Assembly: GCA_946887085.1 (NCBI GenBank)
Contig: CAMPKG010000233.1
Location: forward strand, 1-5,333
Source: an uncultured Sphingobacteriales bacterium
Lineage (GTDB): Bacteria > Bacteroidota > Bacteroidia > Chitinophagales > Chitinophagaceae
Length of the DNA: 5,333 bases
Direction: 5' to 3'
In this document: positions 1 to 5,333 of the stretch, one piece after another
Position numbering within the stretch: the stretch's first letter is position 1
Layout of the letters: every line of letters starts with the position of its first letter
Notes under the pieces: model-generated
Seen by the model: the letters and a program-made list of their open reading frames with translations, nothing else
The model's database searches: none
Told to the model about the DNA's origin: nothing
Translations under genes and position numbers: made by a program

Positions 1-1846
1 GTATATTGCCATAACTTAATTCTTTACTCAGCCTTATTACCAGAGGCCGCATCGGCTCGTGTGCCGAACGAAAATGAAAATCCTTCACCACGCCAACAAT
101 AGAACCTTTAACACCGGCAAATGTGAGGGGGCTGTTCACCGGCTCCTCGTACCCTATCCTTTTCGATGCCGTTTCGTTAATCACGAATGCAGCGGAATCG
201 TGCGAATAATTTGAAGAAAAATCTCTTCCGGCAACCATCCGGCCACCAATCGTTTCGACAAACCCATGTCCCACCATAATCTGCGCGAACGAAGGTTTTT
301 CATTTGGATCCTTACCTGCCCACTGCACGGAGGTCGTCCAGGAGTCGATGGATGTTGGCGCGCTCGTCATCTGGCTCACAGATTTTATTCCGGTGAGCTT
401 TTGCGCCTTCTCCCTGAAAACAGCATAATTTCTCTCCAGGTTTCCCTCGATCGGTATGTATAAAAGATTGTCCCTTTCAAAGCCGAGGTTTCTCTGTTGA
501 ATATACCGTACCTGCTTGCCTACCACAATGGTAAGAACGATCAGAAATATCGACAATGTAAACTGAAAGACGATGAGTCCTTTTCGAAACAGTACAGCGT
601 CGAGCCTGAACTTTATATTCCCCTTTATTGCCTTTATCGGGTCAAATGAGGATACGTACCACGCCGGATACATTCCGGCAAGTAAGCCGGAGCCAACGGC
701 AATCCCGAGTAACTGAAGCCAGAATCCATACGCTGTCCATGGCAGAGCAATGTTTTTTCCGGTAAGGTTGTTAAACGCCGGCAAGCACAGTCGCACCACC
801 AGCACAGAAGCGATTACAGCAAGAAATGAAAAAAACAATGCTTCTGTAATAAACTGCTTAATAAGCATGCGTTTGTTGGCGCCGATTACTTTGCGCACGC
901 CAATTTCTTTGGCTCTTTTCAATGAGCGTGCGGTACTCAGGTTCATGAAATTGATGCAGGCTATCAATAACACGAAAACAGCCACTATACTGAAAAGCCG
1001 GACATATTCTATCCTTCCGCCGGAAATATATCCGTCCTTGAAATTCGAATAAAGATATTGCTCGTCGTAGCGCTGCATATCGAGTTCAAGCTTGTAACCT
1101 GGTCCTTCTCCAACGTCATAGCTGTCAAGGAAGTCTTTTATTTTTGCGCGCACCAGCGAGGGATCCGCATTGTCTTTCAACAGGATTGTCGTAAAAGGCG
1201 CAGTGTTTCCAAAGTTTTGAAACCACGGACGCTGCTGCATAAAAATGTGCCAGTTGATAATGTAGTCAAACTGCAGGCTGGAATGATCCGGTACATTGGC
1301 CAGCACGCCTGCAACGCTAAAATCGTCACGGTCCATATATCGCACGGTCTGTCCCATCGCCTTATCAACTGATCCAAAGAAATCGATCGCCATCTTTTCT
1401 GAAATAACTATTGATGACGGGCTGGTCAGCACCTCATCAATTCTACCGCGCAACAGCGGAAAGGTGAGCACCTTCAAAAAATCTTCATTCGCATACAGCC
1501 CGGCGTATTTTATTGTTTTCTCGCCTGCCTGGAGCGCGGTTTCCCTGTTAATATCAAAAACGGCAGCGTATTGGACCTCGGGGATTTTCTTCTTCAGTTC
1601 TACGGAAAGAAGACCTGGCGTCGAGTAATCGTGCACCACTTTGCCATCTGCGAATTCCCGCTCATACACGTTGTAAATCCGCGATGCGTTTTTATGAAAA
1701 GCATCAACGCTGCGTTCATCCTTTACCCACAACAAAATGATCACGCAAAACGTGACGCCGAGTATCAGCCCGCCCAGGTTGATGCCGGAGATGAGTCTCC
1801 CCTTACGAAAGTTCCTCCAGGCGACAATGATGTTATTGATTAGCAT
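1..1846 (-). CDS. ABC transporter permease, MacB/FtsX type, partial (3' end outside window)
   Basis: Inner-membrane permease subunit of an ABC transporter of the MacB/FtsX mechanotransmission class; it would pair with a separate ATPase that is not in this window. Read from ATG at 1846-1844, the frame stays open for 615 codons to the left edge. Seen in the translation: start MLINNIIVAWRNFRKG; membrane segment 1 at about residues 19-41; a MacB_PCD-like periplasmic domain at about 45-280; membrane segments at about 283-303, 333-355 and 376-397 forming the first FtsX domain, with the family motif EIGVRKVIGA at 314-323 and GMYPAWY at 391-397; a fifth segment at about 424-443; then the second periplasmic domain, cut by the window. 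Full-length relatives are about 780-800 residues, so the last FtsX domain is missing only because of the edge. An in-frame TGA lies 12 bp upstream, so this ATG is the first possible one. No Shine-Dalgarno sequence is visible, as is usual in Bacteroidota. Substrate unknown. Confidence 0.93.
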   Translation of the reverse strand, partial: MLINNIIVAWRNFRKGRLISGINLGGLILGVTFCVIILLWVKDERSVDAFHKNASRIYNVYEREFADGKVVHDYSTPGLLSVELKKKIPEVQYAAVFDINRETALQAGEKTIKYAGLYANEDFLKVLTFPLLRGRIDEVLTSPSSIVISEKMAIDFFGSVDKAMGQTVRYMDRDDFSVAGVLANVPDHSSLQFDYIINWHIFMQQRPWFQNFGNTAPFTTILLKDNADPSLVRAKIKDFLDSYDVGEGPGYKLELDMQRYDEQYLYSNFKDGYISGGRIEYVRLFSIVAVFVLLIACINFMNLSTARSLKRAKEIGVRKVIGANKRMLIKQFITEALFFSFLAVIASVLVVRLCLPAFNNLTGKNIALPWTAYGFWLQLLGIAVGSGLLAGMYPAWYVSSFDPIKAIKGNIKFRLDAVLFRKGLIVFQFTLSIFLIVLTIVVGKQVRYIQQRNLGFERDNLLYIPIEGNLERNYAVFREKAQKLTGIKSVSQMTSAPTSIDSWTTSVQWAGKDPNEKPSFAQIMVGHGFVETIGGRMVAGRDFSSNYSHDSAAFVINETASKRIGYEEPVNSPLTFAGVKGSIVGVVKDFHFRSAHEPMRPLVIRLSKELSYGNI

Positions 1847-1927
1847 GCCACAATAGGGTCAATGTTAATGCCAGCGAACTAATATAATAAAAATCAATAA
1901 ATTGTCTAAAATGTGGTCAGCAGCCGC

Positions 1928-1944
1928 TGTATGATAATGATACA
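1928..1944. promoter_or_regulatory. 17-bp imperfect palindrome upstream of the permease gene
   Basis: TGTATGATAATGATACA reads the same on both strands at seven of eight base pairs around its central base; the arms are TGTAT and ATACA. It lies 82 bp upstream of the permease start, in the otherwise featureless spacer at 1847-1968, which is a normal place for an operator. The spacer is AT-rich at 1880-1915, and I found no exact TAnnTTTG promoter element there on the permease strand. Its length suits a dimeric regulator, but no family-specific box is recognised and a chance occurrence is quite possible. Confidence 0.25.
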
Positions 1945-1968
1945 CATGCTGTTCGTTACTACAAACCG

Positions 1969-2298
1969 GAAATAAGCATCAGGAAGGTGCTCGGTGCCTC
2001 AACAGGCAGTGTAACGGGTATGTTATCAAAGGATTTTGTGGTGCTGATTGTTATTTCTATGGTGATTGGATTTCCTTTGTCCTGGATCGTAATGAACGCA
2101 TGGCTCGCTGGCTTTGCCTACCGTATAAGTATAGGCGCTGATGTATTTATTATAGCCGGCATGGCCATGACAACACTTGCCCTCGTTAGCATTAGTCATC
2201 AATCGCTGCGCGCAGCATTAACCAACCCGGCCACGAGCTTACTCTATCCACCCCTGTCATATACCTGGTCAGCATGCCAACCGACTGAAAAGACGTGA
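1969..2298 (+). pseudogene. Remnant of an ABC transporter permease: C-terminal FtsX domain only
   Basis: The frame contains EISIRKVLGAS from 1969, the diagnostic motif that begins the last FtsX domain in Bacteroidota two-half permeases. It continues with SVTGMLSKDF, a membrane segment at about 2038-2100 (VVLIVISMVIGFPLSWIVM), the typical FAYRIS turn, a last membrane segment at about 2143-2190, and the terminal family motif LRAALTNPATSL. The roughly 690 upstream residues of a normal permease are absent. In-frame stops occur at 1885 and 1888, and no ATG precedes the motif in this frame. A GTG at 1987 could be called a start, but it would begin inside the conserved motif. About 17 codons follow the usual family end, suggesting the original stop was lost. 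It faces away from the permease at 1-1846, so it is not a broken-off part of that gene in its present orientation. The fragment is probably non-functional. Confidence 0.8.
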
Positions 2299-2325
2299 AA
2301 AAAAATTTGATATTTGTAATGCAAT

Positions 2326-3963
2326 ATGGCCACTGCAACACTATTATATCTCGGCAGAACAGCTTTCGAAAAGGAAAAATGGAAAGAGGTGCTGACAAAC
2401 TTGTCGAAGGCGAATAAGGAGCAACCGCTTGCACCCAATGATCTTGAATGCCTGGCGATGGCTGCCTATCTCACCGGAAAATTCAAAGATGCCAATGACA
2501 ACTGGACCGGCGCCCATAATACTTTTCTGAAAAATGGCGATATCCCGGGAGCCGTTCGGTGTGCTTTCTGGCTGGGATTTACGCTAATGAGCGGAGGAGA
2601 AACAGTCAGGGGTGGCGGCTGGATTGGTCATGCGCAAAAACTATTGGAAGAAAACCCTGTTGATTGTGCCGAACAAGGGTATTTGTTATTGACGGTTGCG
2701 CTCAGCTCTCTGCGCAAAGGTGATAAGCAGGGTTCGCTGCGGGCCTTCGATCAGGCATGCGAAACCGGCAACCGCTTTGCTGATCAAAACCTGCGCACGC
2801 TTGCTGATCTGGGTCGCGGACAGGCGCTCATTCGAATGTGCGAAATACAAGAAGGCGTCAACTTTTTGGATGAGGCCATGATAGCGGTTGCATCGGGAGA
2901 GCTTTGTGCGATAGTTGTTGGCATCGCTTACTGTGCCGTGATTGAAGCATCTCTGGAAATCTTCGACTTCAACAGGGCCAAAGAGTGGACCGATGGGCTC
3001 AGCGACTGGTGTGCCGCCCACCCTGACCTGGTGCCCTTCCGCGGACAATGTCTTACCCGACGCTCCGAAATCATGCGGTTAAATGGCAACTGGACCCATG
3101 CTTTGCATGAAGCTGTTCATGCCATTAAACTATTGACGCAGCCAACACCAGAACCGGCGGCTGGTTCTGCTTTCTGCCAATTGGGAGATCTCTACCGATT
3201 GCAGGGAGAAAATGCAAGGGCCGAACAAGCGTACAAGGAGGCGGGTAAACTGGGACGAAACCCACAGCCGGGTCTTGCTTTATTGCGGTTGGCACAAGGG
3301 CAGTCAGAAAGGGCAAAGTCGTCCATCACCAATGCACTGACGGAAACAAAGACGTTAAAAAACAAATGCGAAATTCTTTTTGCCTGCGTGGAGATATTGC
3401 TTGCCGATGGCAACGTGCAACAGGCACGGTCAACAGCAAATGAATTGAAGAAAATGGCCCGAGTGCATGATGTGCCATGGGTACATGCATTGGCGGCCCA
3501 GGCGGAAGGAATGGTATTACTCGCACAAGGAGATCCGCAGCCGGCTTTAACCAGTTTACGAAATGCACGTAGCGTATGGGATCAATTGAATGCACCTTAC
3601 GAAGTTGCCCGTACCCGTTCGGTAATGGCAAGGGCATATAAAGAAATGGGCGATGAAGATTCCGCTACGATGGAGTGTGAAGCTGCCAGATCGGTTTTCC
3701 AACAATTGAAAGCCGTTCCCGACATTATTAAATTAGAGGAATATTTCCATTTGAAAAAACGCCGAGCAGCTAACGAGATGACCCGAAGGGAAAATCAGGT
3801 CCTTCAATTGATTGCAGATGGAAAGACAAACAAGACAATCGCCGACGAGCTGTTTATCAGCGAACGAACGGTTGAAAGACATGTGAGCAATATTTTTACA
3901 AAGCTTGACGTCTGCTCCCGGTCTGCTGCCACCGCACACGCCTACAAGCACAAACTTCTTTAA
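2326..3963 (+). CDS. LuxR-family transcriptional regulator with TPR-like N-terminal region
   Basis: Predicted cytoplasmic DNA-binding regulator of 545 residues. The C-terminus is a complete LuxR/GerE helix-turn-helix: [20 protein letters not shown] starts at residue 485, conserved E489 follows, and the recognition helix is near [16 protein letters not shown] (512-527). The first 470 or so residues are alpha-helical repeats. TPR-like units are readable at about 282-315 ([21 protein letters not shown]), 391-424 and 429-462. There is no receiver domain, autoinducer domain or P-loop, so it resembles the C-terminal portion of a MalT/LAL-type regulator without the ATPase. From memory, this architecture, with CAFWLGF near 80 and [11 protein letters not shown] near 316-326, is frequent in Actinobacteria and Chloroflexota; this is not checked. 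The ATG fits the N-terminal helix ([13 protein letters not shown]). No Shine-Dalgarno is visible; GATATTTG at 2309-2316 is a poor match to a Bacteroidota -7 element. The ligand and target genes are unknown. The downstream amidohydrolase is a possible target. Confidence 0.92.
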   Translation: MATATLLYLGRTAFEKEKWKEVLTNLSKANKEQPLAPNDLECLAMAAYLTGKFKDANDNWTGAHNTFLKNGDIPGAVRCAFWLGFTLMSGGETVRGGGWIGHAQKLLEENPVDCAEQGYLLLTVALSSLRKGDKQGSLRAFDQACETGNRFADQNLRTLADLGRGQALIRMCEIQEGVNFLDEAMIAVASGELCAIVVGIAYCAVIEASLEIFDFNRAKEWTDGLSDWCAAHPDLVPFRGQCLTRRSEIMRLNGNWTHALHEAVHAIKLLTQPTPEPAAGSAFCQLGDLYRLQGENARAEQAYKEAGKLGRNPQPGLALLRLAQGQSERAKSSITNALTETKTLKNKCEILFACVEILLADGNVQQARSTANELKKMARVHDVPWVHALAAQAEGMVLLAQGDPQPALTSLRNARSVWDQLNAPYEVARTRSVMARAYKEMGDEDSATMECEAARSVFQQLKAVPDIIKLEEYFHLKKRRAANEMTRRENQVLQLIADGKTNKTIADELFISERTVERHVSNIFTKLDVCSRSAATAHAYKHKLL

Positions 3964-4012
3964 ATCTTTGCAGGGTTAAACGATGTATCCCTTATCTGGG
4001 TAGAAACACTCA

Positions 4013-4031
4013 TTTCTGTTGATGACAGAAA
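4013..4031. repeat. Short perfect inverted repeat (7-bp arms, 5-nt loop)
   Basis: TTTCTGT at 4013-4019 pairs exactly with ACAGAAA at 4025-4031 around a 5-base loop. It lies 50 bp after the regulator stop and about 40 bp before the -7 element of the next gene. There is no T-run after it on the plus strand, so it is not a normal intrinsic terminator. It could be an operator half of the amidohydrolase promoter region or a small RNA hairpin at the end of the regulator mRNA. Confidence 0.35.
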
Positions 4032-4045
4032 ATTGGGTACTTACC

Positions 4046-4066
4046 GGGCAAGGCAGCCCTTCCTTT
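4046..4066 (+). terminator. Possible weak terminator after the LuxR-type regulator
   Basis: GGGC at 4046-4049 and GCCC at 4056-4059 can form a four-pair GC stem with a six-base loop, followed by the pyrimidine-rich TTCCTTT. This is shorter than a convincing intrinsic terminator. Position between two genes that seem to be separately transcribed is its main support. Confidence 0.2.
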
Positions 4067-4098
4067 ATCGATAATTTTGAATAGCTCTTCGATAAAGG
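4062..4098. repeat. Perfect 10-bp inverted repeat around the amidohydrolase promoter
   Basis: CCTTTATCGA at 4062-4071 is the exact reverse complement of TCGATAAAGG at 4089-4098; the 17 bases between them (4072-4088) contain an exact TAnnTTTG element. The right arm ends 20 bp before the amidohydrolase ATG. With transcription starting about 7 bp after the -7 element, only the right arm would be in the mRNA, so this is better read as a two-half-site DNA operator than as an RNA hairpin. Any DNA-binding dimer could use it; the neighbouring LuxR-type protein is an obvious but untested candidate. Confidence 0.6.
4072..4079 (+). promoter_or_regulatory. Bacteroidota -7 promoter element of the amidohydrolase gene
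   Basis: TAATTTTG matches the Bacteroidota sigma-A -7 consensus TAnnTTTG at all six fixed positions. Transcription would start near 4086, giving a leader of about 33 bases before the ATG at 4119. No TTG is present at the usual -33 distance, so the promoter may be weak or activator-dependent. The element lies between the two arms of the 10-bp inverted repeat. Confidence 0.5.
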
Positions 4099-4118
4099 TC
4101 AATCTAAAATTCCTTGAG

Positions 4119-5066
4119 ATGAAAAGAAATTCGATTCTAAAATATGCGCATACACTGTTCACCGGATGTTTAGTGACTTGCCTATGTATATCGCGGCCCT
4201 TAACGTTATCCGCACAGAAGCTGCAACCTATCATCGACATGCACCTGCATGCAGATCTTCCGCCACATGAAATTCGCGCGGGACAACCGTCTCTCTGCCG
4301 CCCGGAACCGTGCGAGGGAGAAGGTCATGCAACGGCGAATCATGAAGAAACGTTAATGAAAACACTGCAGATCATGGATCGTTACCATATCGTAAAGGCG
4401 CATCTCAGCGGCCTCGATCCTGCGATCGTGGCGAAGTGGGTTGACGCTGCCCCGGAACGATTTATTGCGGCGCCTTTTATCTTTCAACCCGGACGCCCGG
4501 ACGCAGAGCAGCTTAGGAAGCAATATGCAGCCGGATTTTATACCGGCATGGGAGAGATCGCCACCCAACTCAATGGCATTGCTCCCGACGATGTGGCACT
4601 TGATCCTTACTTTGCCCTGGCCGAAGAGTTAGATTTACCTACACTCATTCACACCGAGGGCATTGGCCCCTACCTTCCGGGTTTTCGATCCGCTGCCGGC
4701 AGCCCGCTCTTGCTGGAAAAGGTATTGGTTCGCCATCCAAAACTGAGGCTTTTTGTGGAGAATGCCGGTTATCCTTTCCTGGATGACATGATTGCCATGA
4801 TGTATCAGTACCCGACACTGTATGCCGATGTTTCCACCATTACGTGGGTCATCCCCCGCACGGCTTTTTACCAGTACCTGGAAGCGCTCGTGAATGCAGG
4901 TCTCGGCAAACGCCTGATGTTTGGGTCAGACCAGATGCGCTGGCCGGAAATGATTGGAAAAGGCATTGAAGCTATCAAAGCAGCAGATTTTCTGTCAAAG
5001 GAACAAAAGAGGGATATACTTTACAACAATGCAGCAAGATTCCTTCGTTTGGATGAAGAGGAATAA
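4119..5066 (+). CDS. Exported amidohydrolase family 2 protein (putative metal-dependent hydrolase)
   Basis: A 315-residue TIM-barrel hydrolase of the Amidohydro_2 type, probably periplasmic. Residues 1-32 form a Sec signal peptide (MKRNSILK, a hydrophobic stretch, then LTLSA) with likely cleavage before Q33. Metal-site residues are visible: H42 and H44 in IIDMHLHA, E146 in GMGEI, H178 in LPTLIHTEG and D271 in LMFGSDQMRWP. The usual C-terminal pattern RDILYNNAARFLRL is present. At the place where most relatives have the catalytic His (HPxLxLxxxHxG), this protein reads HPKLRLFVENAG, giving N215. Cys60 and Cys65 could form a disulfide after export. The ATG at 4119 was chosen because the signal peptide begins exactly there; a longer frame from TTG at 4077 would start inside the -7 element. 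No Shine-Dalgarno is visible. The regulator stop is 155 bp upstream, and the gene seems to have its own promoter. The substrate cannot be told from sequence: hydrolases, lactonases and decarboxylases all occur in this family. Confidence 0.9.
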   Translation: MKRNSILKYAHTLFTGCLVTCLCISRPLTLSAQKLQPIIDMHLHADLPPHEIRAGQPSLCRPEPCEGEGHATANHEETLMKTLQIMDRYHIVKAHLSGLDPAIVAKWVDAAPERFIAAPFIFQPGRPDAEQLRKQYAAGFYTGMGEIATQLNGIAPDDVALDPYFALAEELDLPTLIHTEGIGPYLPGFRSAAGSPLLLEKVLVRHPKLRLFVENAGYPFLDDMIAMMYQYPTLYADVSTITWVIPRTAFYQYLEALVNAGLGKRLMFGSDQMRWPEMIGKGIEAIKAADFLSKEQKRDILYNNAARFLRLDEEE

Positions 5067-5099
5067 AACGTCCATGCTTCTTTCATGTTCTATAATGTG

Positions 5100-5131
5100 A
5101 AGTGCTAAAGAATTTAAAAGCCTGCACTTTT
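5100..5131 (+). terminator. Possible terminator after the amidohydrolase gene
   Basis: AAGTGC at 5100-5105 pairs with GCACTT at 5124-5129 and is followed by further Ts (TTTTCTT in all). The stem is only six pairs and the loop is 18 bases, so the structure is weak. Its position 33 bp after the stop codon is right for a terminator. Confidence 0.25.
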
Positions 5132-5269
5132 CTTCATAACCATTATATCAAGAGCAGGTAACTTTCGATAGACATTTTCTATCACAGCGATCCAAAATTT
5201 TATTGGCGAGTCCGCAAACGGATGCCTTCTCCGGAAGCTTTTCAAAAAATATTTGGGTTCTTCCGACTG
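5114..5269 (-). pseudogene. Remnant resembling a HigB-type mRNA interferase toxin
   Basis: The minus strand is open for 51 codons between stops at 5272-5270 and 5116-5114. The reading LKSFRRRHPFADSPIKFW, then IENVYRKLPALDI and KKSAGF, follows the N-terminal half of HigB toxins: a K-x-F-x-x-x-HP-x-A helix, a (L/I)-K-x-W helix, a P-x-(D/E)-(I/V) turn and a short A-x-(F/V) strand. A normal HigB has about 95-105 residues. The following strands, including the N-K-Y-R-L core expected there, are absent, as is a HigA antitoxin gene. The only possible start is TTG at 5245, and the Trp of the usual AxW position is Arg. I therefore read it as a dead fragment. The match is from memory of the family and is moderate, so a chance resemblance is possible. 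Confidence 0.4.
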
Positions 5270-5286
5270 TTACCCCGCGCGCCGTG

Positions 5287-5333
5287 CCTGATTTTTAAAT
5301 AGGCCAGCACAAAAAGATACCGCTTACCGGAAA
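5287..5333 (-). pseudogene. Possible transposase scrap at the right edge
   Basis: Read inward from the right edge on the minus strand, the frame gives SGKRYLFVLAYLKI. This resembles the N-terminal helix of DDE transposases of the IS5/DDE_Tnp_4 type, which often contain a GKR-x-LF-x-L-x-YLK pattern. After these 14 residues the sequence no longer looks like the family, and the frame stops at 5242. If correct, this is the broken edge of an insertion sequence lying mostly outside the window. No terminal inverted repeat or target duplication can be seen here. Confidence 0.2.

Noticed and set aside
266..1843. Several plus-strand open frames of 65-110 codons
   Set aside because: All lie opposite the continuous minus-strand permease frame, and their translations show no family-like features.
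1987..2298. Intact small membrane protein starting at GTG 1987
   Set aside because: The family motif EISIRKVLGAS begins 18 bases earlier in the same frame, so the GTG is an internal Val codon of a truncated permease domain.
2686..3048. Minus-strand open frame of 120 codons inside the regulator gene
   Set aside because: It lies antisense to a well-supported coding region and has no recognisable domain.
4077..4118. Longer start for the amidohydrolase at TTG 4077
   Set aside because: It would put 14 polar residues before a clear signal peptide, and the TTG lies inside the exact -7 promoter element.
4158..4169. Lipoprotein signal (Cys17) in the amidohydrolase
   Set aside because: FTGC lacks the usual Leu at -3, and the hydrophobic stretch continues after the Cys to a better SPase I site at LTLSA.
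4010..4240. Minus-strand open frame of 76 codons across the promoter gap
   Set aside because: It overlaps the signal peptide region of the amidohydrolase and crosses both inverted repeats; its translation is not family-like.
5167..5183. GATAG/CTATC hairpin in the 3' flank
   Set aside because: The stem has only five AT-rich pairs and no following T-run; it is likely to occur by chance.

Overview
The window looks like chromosomal DNA of a Bacteroidota bacterium, probably of the Chitinophagaceae/Cytophagales type. Three things suggest this: a long two-half ABC permease of the class these bacteria carry in many copies, genes without Shine-Dalgarno sequences, and an exact TAnnTTTG -7 promoter element ahead of one gene. 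The assignment is inferred from gene style; no marker gene is present.

Layout. Bases 1-1846 (minus strand) encode the first 615 residues of a MacB/FtsX-type ABC transporter permease whose 3' end lies beyond the left edge. A spacer at about 1847-1968 contains an imperfect 17-bp palindrome. Bases 1969-2298 (plus) are a decayed C-terminal piece of a second permease of the same class, facing the other way. Only 27 bp later, bases 2326-3963 (plus) encode an intact 545-residue regulator: a long TPR-like helical region followed by a LuxR/GerE DNA-binding domain. The 155-bp gap at 3964-4118 has no gene but holds two perfect inverted repeats; the larger one encloses an exact Bacteroidota -7 element. 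Bases 4119-5066 (plus) encode an exported amidohydrolase-2 family protein. The last 267 bp hold no intact gene. They contain, on the minus strand, what looks like a broken HigB-type toxin and, at the right edge, a possible scrap of a transposase.

How the parts may work together. The regulator and the amidohydrolase are the only intact complete genes. They lie in the same direction, but the amidohydrolase appears to have its own promoter with an operator-like repeat around it, so control by the adjacent LuxR-type protein is a reasonable but untested idea. The partial permease probably belongs to a multi-gene ABC export or stress system outside the window. The permease remnant, toxin remnant and possible transposase scrap indicate repeated rearrangement on both sides of the regulator-amidohydrolase pair. 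I do not see a clearly new multi-gene system. The operator-promoter arrangement and the altered catalytic position in the amidohydrolase are the most interesting points.
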